Shown one piece after another: positions 19,635 through 30,077 of a DNA stretch of 30,077 nt (position 1 is the first letter of the stretch; each line of letters opens with the position of its first letter). The DNA is from Zygophlyctis sp. KS116. Lineage: Eukaryota; Chytridiomycota. Location: contig BAAFSQ010000109.1 in NCBI GenBank assembly GCA_054661495.1, forward strand, positions 1 to 30,077, given 5' to 3'. The position numbers and the translations under genes are program-made. A model generated the notes under the pieces. That model was not told the DNA's origin. It did no database searches and was given only the letters and a program-made list of their open reading frames with translations.

Positions 19635-22600
19635 CGTTATCAGCACCATGGTCGATACTTCAGATAATAGCTCCAGTGGTACCACAAACTCTAATGTGGT
19701 CTCATCCTTTAAAATTGATTCTAAGCTTTCTTTCAAATTAACTGGAAAGAATAATTACCACAAATGGAAAAGAGCCATGGAAATCCAAACTTGATGCCAT
19801 GGACTATTTGTCAAATGGGGCACCCATCAATAATGCTAAATGTCTATCCATAATCTGGGATAATACAGATGAGAAGCTGCTCTCTCTAGTTCAAGATTGT
19901 TTGACCGCCACTGAATGCTGGACGAAGTTTGAAAACAAATTTGCAGGAAAATCAACCACAGAACAGGTTCAGTGCATCAAGGAACTATCCGTCTTTACAA
20001 TAGACGAACAAGATGGCCAATCTTCCATCAATAAGCTTAAGGAGGTTGGCACCAGATTAAACTCTTCTTTAGGCGGAGAAGAAGAAATTTCAATCAATGA
20101 TCTTTTAACTATTTTTGCAATTAACGGGATTCCTGCAACTTTCCCAGGAGAAAAAGCTGTATTAGAATCTCTAACTGATCTAAGTATGGAAGTAATTGAA
20201 GAAAAGGTAGTGAAGATGACCGAACAATTCAGTCGTAAAGAAATCCTGGCAAATCAGGCCTCAACTTCCAAGAAATGTCAACACAATTGGAAAGCCGAAC
20301 AATGCTTCAAATGCAACCCCGAGCTGCAAGGACGCCAATTACAAGTTTTTCAGACACAAACCTGGTAGCATAGCCAATAAACAGCTTAAAGAATACTTAG
20401 TTCCAAAGTCTGAGTCTTCCACATGGTTTATGGACTCCGGGTGCAACAACTCTATGACCAAACAGGACATTCTATCAAATAAGACACCAAAACAAAATCT
20501 CATCAGGTCTATAACTGGGGAGCTGACGCACTCAAAAGTAGTCGGAAATTTAAACTGGGGCTTTGCAACTCTACCGGATGTCATCTTCTCAAAAGACTTA
20601 TCTAGTAATCTTCTTTCAGTCTCTGACATTGCCTCAAAAGGCTTCTCATCAATCTTCGACAATAGTGGGGTATTCATTGTAAAATCCTCTGAGATCAGTA
20701 ATCTTCTAAAGAAAAAGGCTGTGCACACTGGCACACTCAACAATGGAATGTACTCGATTGACTTACCTAAAGCATTTACGTCTGTTCAAGTTTGGCATAA
20801 TCGTCTTGGACACAAAAATTTGAATACGGTCAAAGAGGTAGCCAAGATTACAGAAGGAATACAGCTCACAAATCTAAATGAATTCGATTGTGATGCCTGT
20901 CTCCTATCCAAGTCGAAAAGAAAATCATATGAATCAACTAACCACAAATCAATTGAAGTTGGTGATCTCATTTACTGTGATGTTGGAGTAGTTAACCATC
21001 TGTCATTTGATGGATTTAAATACTTCTTAGTCTTTCTAGATGATTTTTCAAAATTCAGCCACATATACTTTCTAAAATCAAAAGCTGAATCACAAGGCTA
21101 CATCAAGAAATTCATGTCTCTTGTTAAAACTCAAACAAACAAATCAGTTAAAATTTTGAGATCTGACAATGCTAAAGAATTCTTTACAAGTAGCTTGGAA
21201 AGTCATCTTGAAGAACAGGGGATACTACATCAATCAAGATGCAGTCACGCACCGGAGCAAACTGGGGACATTGAACGACTCATCCAAACTTTAACTCAAT
21301 CAGCAACTTCCATGCTCACCTTTTGCGGAATGCCGAAGGATTTTTGGACACTGGCCTACTCCCACGCAGTATACCTTCAAAATCTCTCTCCTACAGCTCT
21401 AAAAAAGACTCCTTACGAAATTTTCTTTAATAAGGTTCCTTCACTATTAAGACTCAAAACGTTTGCAGAGCCCGGATATGTGCACATACCCAAACATCTC
21501 AGGCAAAAACTAGAGGTCAAATCTGAATTGCAGCTCTTTGTATGATTCTCACTTGTGCAGAAGGGGTATAAGATGCTTAACCTGACATCTCTAAAAACAC
21601 GCGTTTCAAAAGATGTCTCTTTTATGAAGAATCCACATTTCCCCACTTACCCCAGATTAATATCAAGCATACCCTCAGCAAGCACAATACTTGGAGTGCA
21701 GTAAAGTACGTGCCTGATTGTAAGAAACCAATCTCTAGTAAGTGGGTATTCCGGATAAAGAGAAACCCGTATGGATCAATCAATAAGTACAAGGCGAGAT
21801 TAGTTGTCAGAGGATTCTCTCAAGTTGAAGGCGTTGATTATACAGAAACATTTGCTCCAGTAGCAAGACATTCATCTATGAGGATTCTACTCTCTATTGC
21901 AGCATCTCATGATATGGAGATTCACCAAGGAGACGTTGAAACAGCCTTTCTTAATCCTGCAATTGACGACAAAATCTATATGAGACTCCCTGATGGCAGC
22001 GTGGTTCGACTTTTAAATTCACTGTACGGTTTGAAGCAGGCTACCAGACTTTGGAACACACAAATCCATTCAATCCTGATCAAGATGGGTCTCCAGCAAA
22101 GTGCCAGTGATTAGTGTATTTACTCTGGAATGATTGATGAAAACTTAGTACTTCTAGGTCTGTACGTAGATGATTTATTGTTAGCTTGCAAGGATATAAA
22201 AATTTTAGAACAGATAAAAGAGAATCTCGGCTCTAATTTCTCTTACTCTGATTTGGGGGAAGCAAAATATCTGCTGGGATTTGAAATTGTACGCAATCGA
22301 GAAAATAAAACCTTACTTCTACATCAAGCCTCATACATCAAGGAAATTTTGCATAAATCGAATATGACGGACTGTAAGCCTTCAAGTGTACCTGCCAATC
22401 CATCAGTTCGCCTATCAAAGGACATGTCGCCACGGTCAAATGAAGAACAAGCACACATGTCTCGTATTCCTTATCGCCAAATAGTGGGTTCACTGCTTTA
22501 TCTCGTTTCTGGAACTCGACCAGACATAGCATACAGTGTCAGTCAAGTTTGTCGATTCATGCACTGGTAAACAGCATTGGGAGGCAGTTAAACAGATACT

Positions 22601-22818
22601 AAGATATTTAAAAGGTATTCAAAAGTGTGGAATTATACAAGATCAGCTACTGGCTACGTATTTTACTTGAATGAAGGACCTGTAACATGGACATCCAAAA
22701 TGCAGAACACAGTTGCACTCTCTTCAACTGAAGCAGAATATACTAACCCTAAGTCTAGGATCGAATACTTTCAATTCACACTCTTCTCAGTTAATTAGCA
22801 CATTCGCTTGAGGGGGCG

Positions 22819-22960
22819 TGTTGGATATCAAGCTCAGTAGGGTAGTAGATTAGGGTCACTGTGCCATCTCTTGTAACCTAAGGGTCTTTTCTTCATCTAT
22901 TTTACTAAGACTCTTTAGGGAAATAAATCTATTTGACTAAGACTCTTTAGTATTTTGACA
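22819..22960 (+). repeat. 3' LTR of Copia-2
   Basis: 142 bp, same ends and length as the 5' copy, starting TGTTGGATATCAAGC right after the purine tract at 22811-22817. It is followed by the second copy of the GTGAA target duplication. Confidence 0.9.
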
Positions 22961-22984
22961 GTGAATAAATTTTCAAAAAAAAAA

Positions 22985-23275
22985 TGTCAAGAGAAAAACT
23001 ATTGACGAATGCAGTGGCCCTTACAACTATGTAGACGTCTAAGACGGAGTCCAAAATAGCTCGAGCAAATTATGAACACTATCAAGCTCATTATAACGTT
23101 TACATAAAAGAATCTGATTACATATGATTGGTCACACTTCTTTTACAAGTCTCACATCAAAGACTTGTTGCATTCTTAATTCAAGAAATTCTATTTCAGC
23201 CTAAAAAGAAAAGAGGTAGAAAGACTTTGGAACAAAAGCAAATTGATAAACAAGCTACAAATTTAAAAATGAAAG
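22985..23275 (+). other. Unrecognised coding-like remnant beside the Copia-2 insertion
   Basis: An ATG at 22985 opens a short frame (MSREKLLTNAVALTTM). After a possible GTAG...AG gap the reading continues as SKIARANYEHYQAHYNVYI, and a later segment reads PKKKRGRKTLEQKQIDK, a strongly basic, nuclear-localisation-like run. It could be decayed exons of one gene or separate scraps. Copia-2 inserted 20 bp before the ATG and Copia-3 remains begin at its right edge. I do not recognise the family. Confidence 0.3.
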
Positions 23276-24682
23276 GTAACTGCCTATCAGTTTAAAGAAC
23301 AGATATGGACATTTGTTTAGAATCACTTTAAACTCTAGTACCCCTAACCCGGAAGAGAAGGTTTCAAAGTAATCAAAACCACATTTCTGTGTGAATCCCT
23401 TAGCGACTAGTCTGGCTTTGAATCGTTTAACAGCACCATTTTTATCAAACTTTTTACTAAATACCCACTTGCATTTTACTGGCGATTTACTCAGATTCTT
23501 GAGGAGCTTAACTTGCCAAGTTTCAGCTTGCATGATTGACTTAATTTCTGTATCCATAGCTTGTTTCCATTCTGCACTCTCTGGGCCTGACATAGCTTCT
23601 TCAAAAGTGGTCGGGCAATCCATAAACATTGCAGCATTGAGGCATTTGTATAATTCAGCTCCATTAACTTCACTTATCGTAAGATCACAGTCTCTCGCTA
23701 GTGCTTTAAAGCCATCAATTTCGTCCACGTTTGATCCTCTTTGTGTCTCAATGTGACCATTGGAAATATCAGCATCTATATTATCGTAGCTAGTATTTTG
23801 GACCATTTCTGTTATTTCATTATCGTCGCTGATTGGTTCTTCATTGTTAGTAATATCTAAATCGTTTAAAGCTTGCTGCTCAAGAGATGAATAAAATGAG
23901 GCATAATCGTCGACAGTGCTGTTTTCAAGGGGCTCCATTACAGCCTCTTCGAGAAATTTTACATCACTTGAGTAAAGAATCTTTTGATCGAATTCACGAA
24001 GCAATTTGTAGCCATGAGTTCTTTCATGATTAGCATCATCATCACCATATCCCAGAAAACGGCATTTAACTCCAGTATTATCTAGTTTTCCGTTTACGTT
24101 CTTCCTTCTAGGCTGATGAATATAACAGATAACAGATTGATCCATAACATTAGACTCTTTTGAGTAGATGCTCATAAATATTGATTGTTGCTGATTATCT
24201 CTAACGATATGATTCAATGTATAAACCACACATATATGAGCGTCAGAATAGAACTTCAATGGAGCTTTGAAGATATATGACATGAGCGAGCAAGTTCCAG
24301 GACAGTTCGATGTGCCCTCTCTGCCCTTGTAGCTTGATGCTTTCTGGGTTAGGTTACGGTTAGTGTTAAAAATACTATGGACTGAATTATCAGAGAAAAG
24401 CGCAACATATGATGAATCGTTTTTATTAGATGATTCTTCTGCTGAATTAGCCATTTTGGTCCAACCATCCTTATCCCCAAAGTAACATTTTTCGGTGTTG
24501 TGACTTTTAGAAATTCTTTTCCGATATTTTAAGCAATAGCTGCATTTCCGATTTGAGTTCCCATTGACATTATTCGCACTAGCCAATTTTTGAACAGGTT
24601 CAAATGGGCTTAAATCTATCTGTATCTTCTTATTTCTATTTGCTTGCCCCAATGCGTAATACATCATTGAAAGGTTCTTCAG

Positions 24683-25017
24683 TTGGCTATCTTGTATTTG
24701 TTGATGTTTTTTCTTCATACTCATCAATTTATCCTATTCTCTCAAAAACAGAAGTCACAGAAAAATTCAAACATTTCATGCTATGTGCTGAAAGAACAAC
24801 TGGAAAGAAGATCAAATGTGTTCGATCAGACGGTGCAAAAGAATATACCAATGGTGTATTTACGAACTTTCTTCAATCACAGGGTATACGACAGGATTTT
24901 TCACCTGCATATGCGCATGCATCAAATGGAATCAGTGAATCACGAATCCGTATCTTAGCTCAAATGTCCAGATCCATGTTGGAATATGCCAAACTACCTA
25001 ATAATCTAAAGTTTTAA
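24683..25017 (+). mobile_element. Copia integrase core in opposite orientation within Copia-3
   Basis: A plus-strand integrase core segment: VFVDVFSSYSSIYPILSKTE, then CVRSDGAKEYTNGVF, and a catalytic-Glu region NGISESRIRILAQMSR. It lies between minus-strand gag and minus-strand zinc-knuckle parts, exactly where an integrase core would be missing in Copia-3. It could be part of the same element turned round, or a piece of another copy. It is a fossil either way. Confidence 0.75.
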
Positions 25018-25926
25018 ATATATTGCAATTTGCCCCACTGTCTAATATAGTGGATATGGAAGATCTCAGGTACAACAAAGTAAGACACATTGATCTTGTT
25101 GTTGCAGTCTGATTTGCAGTCGTTAACAAAAGTCACAGTCGGATCGACTGCAACAAAAACTGCAGTGTCATCCAGAGTTATAACTCTGGAAGAAGAGAGG
25201 AACATTGAAAAAACTTCCTTGTTTGTTTGATTTTGTGGGCAATTTTGTAAGATTTTTCTCTTGTGTACTGAAAGCCTGATCAGACTCAGCGTCAAATGTT
25301 GGATCTGCAGAGATCAGATCAAACATTTTGAGTCTTTCAAGAATGTAAGATAGAGTTAAATCGTTTGACTTCATAACGCCATCAGATCCTTTAATTTGTC
25401 CAGAAAGATCAAATTGTGCTTTCACTGCAAGGTACTTGGAGTTAGGGAGTGCTTGAAGAAACAGTTCCACTTTCTCTATTTCAGTCAATTTCCTCCTGCA
25501 TCCATAAACTGCACATAGGTACCATGAAACTTGTTATAAAAACTGGTAAGGTCTGTTCCTTTCTTCATCTTTAGAGATTCCAATTGGTTTCTGCAAGATC
25601 GAATTGCAGCTTGACTTTTATCCTCAATAAGTTTTTTAATTGCAGCAAAATTTTCCTTTGAGGTTTTTGTCCACTCGAAATATGAACGAAAATCAGTAGA
25701 AAGCGCATCATGGATGAGTGCTTTGCCAAGATTATCTTTTTGAATCCATTTGGCAAGATCAGCTGGTTCAGAATCGGCTGGTTTGGCAAACGATCCGTCA
25801 ACAACTGTAATAATATTGTTTTTGTAGAAAGAAGAAGTTATATCTTGGAGCCATAGCTAAGCCATTTATATCCATTGTTGGATTTGAGCAGAAGTAAAGA
25901 TTGAATAGTTGATTGCATATTTCGAC

Positions 25927-26056
25927 TGTTAATAGGAATTTAAAATAAAATGAGATGAATCTATTAATAGAAATTTGCTATTTATAGAGGAACGCCATGT
26001 GGCGGCATGCTGTTGGATCATATGAGAAGCTGACTAGAATTGATCAGATTCTGTCA
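25927..26056 (-). repeat. 5' LTR of Copia-3
   Basis: On the minus strand it starts TGACAGAATCTGATCAATTC at 26056, has a TATAAATAG motif near 25,985, and ends ...CCTATTAACA at 25927, about 130 bp. It shares its start, its TATAAATAG phrase and the ATTCATCTCATTTTATTTTAA-like end with the Copia-1 LTR (matching phrase abbreviated to the ATCTCATTTTATTTTAA core), but the middle differs. Confidence 0.6.
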
Positions 26057-27304
26057 GAAATGACGAAGCCTCTAAGTCACACATCTAAGAAATGGTACAT
26101 TGGACTATTGGTAAGAAGAAAATAGAGAAGAAAAAAATAGCAGATTAGATATGATCATTTACAATAAATTTCTTTTATTTGAACTTAGGTATTTTACCAT
26201 TATTGGTGATTGTAGTCTTCTTCTGATAAACCTGAAACCCTAAAAATTTAATTCAATTATTAATTTAAGCCTCTGTAGGTATGAGTAGAGTACTCTGTGG
26301 GTTATTTTGATTCTTTCTAAAGTTGGATGGAAGCTTGACATCCGCAAATCGGCTAGGTTTAGTATACTTTTATTAATATTAGTATACTCAACCGAATGAA
26401 GAAAGGGCCGAGTTGAACGTAGGAAGACCAGTCTTATGAATGAAGAAGGCAAGAGAGTGTTGGAAAGAACAAAAGAGAAAAGAGGCACAGGAAAAGGGGA
26501 ATAGGAAGAGAGAAATAGAAAAATTCAAGTGAAAGATTTTCCAAGCAGAGTATCTCCTGATTATTTGAACCAGAAAAGGATCATCATAGTTCCTGATACG
26601 AGTTTTTTGGTTTGTCTTAGGAGACACTTAAACGTAGGCTGGATCTTAGCCTTTTTTTTGGATTTGCGGTTCGATATATGATAGAGTGAAGATCGCATTG
26701 GTTATTTTATATAGTATCGGACGGTGATGACCTATTTCATCTAAAAATAAGGAGTCCATAGTATTATTTATTAGATTGATTGAAAAAATAAAGGTAATAT
26801 CAATTCTACTGCGAGAGATTGAGGTATTTCCAATTTCTACCTCATGACTAAGCAAATGTGGGGATGGGTTAAGAATACGAGTGATATCAGAAAGATCAAA
26901 ATTATTTTCAAATGTTTATAATTGGGGTTTTTAATGGTACACGGTTTGTCACTACTAACCCTTAAGATTGTTAGAGATTTTTTATACTTTTTATGGGAAG
27001 GGGGTGGGTTGTATACAACCATATAATAGTTCGAATTGTTTAAGGGTTTTCATGCTATTTATACTTTACAGATAAAAAGTTCATTTTTTTTAGAGAATTG
27101 AAAATTTTAGTGTGTGGAATTTTATCTCAGGTAAAATTTCTATTTGAAATTGATATTCCGATTAAAATTACACGGTCTGCGGACCGCTCATTAATCGACG
27201 TAAAATTAGCGTATTTTCCGAACCGGAAAAAATTTACTTTGATCTATAAAAAGAATACAATAAATAGAATGCTACAATGCCATGCAAATCACGAGTGTAT
27301 ATGA
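26057..27304. other. AT-rich stretch without recognisable gene
   Basis: About 1.25 kb. Several short open frames exist on both strands but none shows family motifs, a convincing amino-acid pattern or host-type introns. Purine-rich runs at 26400-26540 (GAAAGAACAAAAGAGAAAAG) make the minus-strand frames Phe/Ser-rich artefacts. I see nothing reliable here. Confidence 0.5.
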
Positions 27305-28115
27305 TCATCTTTCAACACACCCACTTGATCCGATACAGAAAAACGAGTACTTTGTTTCGTAGATATATGTACTGTGGCGATGGAAGAGCTTTAGTGAATA
27401 CATCTGCCTGCAATTCTTTAGTACCTTTATGTGTGACAGTGATTTTATAAGTTTTGATTAGATATTTAATAGAATGATATCGTATGTCAATGTGTTTCGT
27501 TCTGGAGTCCTTTTGGTGCTTTTGGTTAGTTCTATGGCACCCTGGTTAACTTTATATATAGTAATTCGTGGAAGAGAATGTTGAGTACATTAATGAAATA
27601 AACTCCTTCTTGAGCAGCTGCTGCTAATGCCATATGTAAAGAGATGAAACTCTTTAAAGATAAAATTTATTATTATTAACCTAGAACTAAAATAAACCTA
27701 TGAACTGATCACCTAGTACTTCCATATGTGAGATTCCCAAACCTACTTGTTTAGGCCTCAAACTCAAACCTACACTGTCAATCACGTTCATCTGAACTGA
27801 TCTGTCCCTCTACACATATTTTCACCTGATGAAAGTGTTACTGTAGATTGAAGCTTTGAGCTCCAAGATATCGGGGATTCTCCTAGCTTGAAAATTTATC
27901 TAGTAGCAGATCGTCTGTTATCGATTTCAGAGTCCCAGTTTGCATCCGCATATGCAGATGATAATCCATAGTTCCTTTTAAATAGCGTAAAACTCTTTTT
28001 GCACCTGCCCAACGTTCGAGTCCAGGATTGCTGTTGTATCTGCATAGTACACCCACTGCAGCAGCAATATCAGGGCGAGCTGTGCACGCATGATACAGAA
28101 GGCGTCCAGTGAATG
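27305..28115 (-). mobile_element. Copia fossil, RNase H end (Copia-4)
   Basis: Minus-strand remains near 28,100-27,950: GRLLYHACTARPDIAAAVG, then LERWAGAKRVLRYLKGTMDY. Near 27,500-27,320: RTKHIDIRYHSIKYLI and the Copia end motif ADVFTKALP. It is a 3' fragment with no LTR found. It lies upstream of Copia-3's LTR on the same strand, so it is a separate copy. It is broken in several places. Confidence 0.75.
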
Positions 28116-28911
28116 TTCAATAAGGAAATTTGCCATCAAGAGGATGAAAGTGAGGCAGTTTGAGGGGTTGGCTTTCCAAGGCGTTAGAACCCTAGATTCA
28201 CATTATGGCATCACTACTTTATTAGAAAGAATAAACTACCTTCACTTTCAGCATTTGAATCCGAATCCATCAATTAGCTGCCACGTTGAATTCCCATCTA
28301 ATCGATAAGTATCAATAAAGGGTTAAACCCATTTCCACTGGTATTTATTAAGTTCGCACCAACGATTTGCTCCGGCTAAGTATTCAGTTCACAAATGGTC
28401 ACTACTACCAACTATAAGTTCACGGTCGTTCCATAAATGTACGATAAATGGACATTGGTCACCCTACGCGTCTTAAGATGGTGGGGGTCATACCATTTTG
28501 AGGAGAGAGCCAATATTCTAATTCTTTTTGAAATTCTTCCAAGCCTAAATATTATAGTAATATTTAAGGCCATAATTGTCAGTATAGACCGAGGTAGGAT
28601 TTTTTTTTGTTTTTATTTTGCACATATATTTAGGGGCGGAAAATTTATTAAGGTGAGTCCACGACCCGGTCCACAGCCAGCTGCGACGCGTTAAGGACCA
28701 GGAATAAATATGCCCTAGGACATTTGATTTGTAATGACATTTGTAATCTTGCAATCTCAACTAATCTCAAAAACTAATGATTTTGCACATATATTACCAA
28801 AAATAAGGATTTATTTTAACAAGAGACAAGTGAAACAGATGAAGAAGATATAGATAAAGATGCTCTACTCTATCAGAGAATAATGTCTACTGTGCATAAT
28901 AAATTTCTTTA
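28116..28911. other. Stretch without recognisable gene, with a GC-rich patch
   Basis: No convincing coding region. A GC-rich patch at 28650-28700 (CCACGACCCGGTCCACAGCC and the following CAGCTGCGACGCG) contrasts with the AT-rich surroundings and could be one end of an unknown element; no matching inverted partner was found. A small palindrome GGGTTAAACCC lies at about 28320-28330. Confidence 0.4.
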
Positions 28912-30077
28912 TTAATTAAACTTCAGATTTCTTAAGTCGAACTGATCATCCTTTTGAGAGTTAAATATTAAGTCACAGAGTCTACGAATGGACCTGTTTC
29001 CTCCTTTAACATTTTCCAAATGTTCAATAGCTTGCTGGATCTCGAAGCCAAAATCTAAAATTTCAAACATGCAATAAAATTACCATTCACCAATTTGTTA
29101 ATGGCTGTGTAAAGAGGCTTTCTACGATTGTAGAACCTGGTTTCTGAATCAGATCTTCGCCAATCATTCTTATTTTCTAGCAGAGGAATAATATATCTTG
29201 TATACTCTAACCAAGCAGCTCTAACAGTATTGATTTTTCTATCCATTTTGAAGTTTTCTTCTAAACATCCCTCAGCAATAACGTCATTAGGAGTGATAGA
29301 CTGAATTAGAGACGAAGGAGCGAATCGTTTGGGTGATTGAGATGGAGATTTCATTTGGTTCCCTATCTGACATAGGACTTCTCCAAAAATAGCCGGTTGG
29401 CATTGAACCACGCTTTCCAATGATGAAATTTTTTTTTCCACGTTCTCGTACATTCGAGAAATTCTGCTGTCTATTTGCAAAAGATGAGATTTCAAAAAAT
29501 TTGCGTCTCCACGTATTTCAGCGAGCTGCTCTGATACAACTGGTACCATTCTTTCTAATTCTCGATGCTCCGGAGTCTTAGATGATTCAATCACTTTCAA
29601 AATCAATACTTGAAAATCTTTAAAAGCTTGAAGTTTGAAAATCTCGTGCCCAAAAATACTGTGATTTTTAAATTCATCCAAAGTAAGAAGTATAGCTGCG
29701 TCTTGCAGTATTACTTTTCTTATATAATCAATTAATTGAAAAAAGTTGTTTCCTTTTTTTTAAATGATTAAAATTAACTACCTGCTAAATCTGAAGACTC
29801 CTCAGACTTTGTGAATTTTTCCTTTTCAGCAAAAAAATCTGGCAAAACTAATTTTACCAACTCCTCGGGAGGATCAACTTCAGCGCGAGCAATATAATAT
29901 CTTTTAGGCTCTGGGCCAAATCCAGCAGTCACTCTTACTGCCTCCCACGGGACGCATGAATTGCTGTAAGCTCCATTACGAGACTTTGTTGCCCAGTGGC
30001 CATGTTTATCCACTGAAGCAGCACTAGCGCCCAAACTTTCAAGACCAGCCCCCTTTTTCCTACCAGTTTGCGTTACT
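28912..30077 (-). CDS. Crypton-like tyrosine recombinase with Ndc10-like and GCR1_C domains (partial)
   Basis: The C-terminal half of a gene entering from the right edge. Exons: (beyond edge)30077-29782, 29752-29084 and 29054-28912; both introns are 29 nt and of the host type. The start of the visible part, VTQTGRKKGAGLESLGASA then GHW and NGAYSNS, matches the end of a tyrosine-recombinase fold (R, H/W and the tyrosine nucleophile), as in Cryptons and the Ndc10-like fungal family. Here the first position of the usual H-x-x-R box reads Gln. AGFGPEPKRYYIARAEVDPP and KVILQDAAILL follow, typical of that family. Then comes a coiled segment (29,600-29,400) and a GCR1_C DNA-binding domain (WLEYTRYIIPLL, DWRRSDSETRFYNRRKPLY). 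No stop or shift breaks the visible part. It may be a live Crypton or a domesticated regulator. Confidence 0.75.

Larger units (their letters stand above)
19493..22960 (+). mobile_element. Ty1/Copia retrotransposon with both LTRs (Copia-2)
   Basis: A 3468-bp element with two 142-bp LTRs and a GTGAA target duplication (19488-19492 and 22961-22965). After the 5' LTR comes a primer-site-like TTATCAGCACC. The parts are in Copia order: gag (19,650-20,370), protease (MDSGCNNSM), GAG-pre-integrase (WHNRLGHKN), integrase core (DDFSKFSHIYF, RSDNAKEF), reverse transcriptase (SKWVFRIKRN, LYVDDLLLAC) and a short RNase H remnant (ALSSTEAEY), then a purine tract GAGGGGGC before the 3' LTR. It is broken, with roughly five interruptions. 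The LTRs differ at about 8 of 142 sites by eye, so it is the youngest datable element in the window. Confidence 0.92.
23255..26056 (-). mobile_element. Ty1/Copia fossil, mostly minus strand (Copia-3)
   Basis: Reading downwards: 5' LTR (26056-25927), gag (about 25,880-25,170), then zinc knuckle (CSYCLKYRKRIS with HNTEKC), integrase tail and acidic linker, and the start of reverse transcriptase (CKWVFSKKFDKN, RLVAKGFTQ). It stops near 23255 without RNase H or a 3' LTR. The integrase core found inside its limits lies on the other strand and is listed apart. It is broken and rearranged, with several interruptions, and is probably older than Copia-2. Confidence 0.8.

Noticed and set aside
26240-27022. 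Several minus-strand open frames of 60-80 codons
   Set aside because: They arise from purine-rich, AT-rich sequence; residue use is skewed to Phe, Leu and Ser with no motif or splice structure.
28090-28308. Plus-strand open frame of 72 codons
   Set aside because: It begins over Copia-4 RNase H remains on the other strand and shows no motif.

Overview
The window looks like a nuclear contig of a eukaryote, most likely an early-diverging fungus (a zoosporic or rozellid/aphelid-like lineage; the taxon is inference). The base composition is AT-rich. All three stop codons end genes, so the code is standard. Every recognised host gene is cut by very short GT-AG introns of about 23-38 nt. The proteins are typical opisthokont families. 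A GAF-domain phosphodiesterase, a TGL-type patatin lipase and a GCR1_C/Ndc10-like recombinase gene together favour a fungus.

The window has two compartments. Positions about 500-12,200 are a very gene-dense host block: tRNA methyltransferase DNMT2 (+), a paraoxonase-family lactonase (-), a patatin-type triacylglycerol lipase (-), a gephyrin-like molybdenum-cofactor enzyme (+), a centromeric histone H3 (+), proteasome subunit beta-7/PSMB4 (-), the cohesin loader MAU2/Scc4 (-) and a GAF-GAF-cyclic nucleotide phosphodiesterase (-). I resolved the exons of all eight by eye, and coding length and phase close exactly in each (for the lipase only after a small inversion is taken into account). Same-strand neighbours overlap or lie less than 20 bp apart, and two convergent pairs overlap or nearly touch.

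Positions about 12,200-28,900 are a transposon graveyard: a hAT transposase relic, a 5'-truncated Copia with a 3' LTR, a Helitron relic, a Copia protease fragment, a Copia with both LTRs and a 5-bp target duplication, a minus-strand Copia with one LTR, another Copia 3' fragment, and long AT-rich stretches with nothing recognisable. The right edge (28,912-30,077) holds a spliced, apparently sound gene for a Crypton-like tyrosine recombinase with a GCR1_C domain, running off the window. The left edge carries one end of a hAT-type MITE.

The most notable points are the minimal introns, the operon-like gene packing, a roughly 230-bp inversion lying wholly inside the lipase gene, and a CenH3 with an SPKK-like repeat tail and a long loop 1. 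No tRNA, rRNA or CRISPR array was seen.
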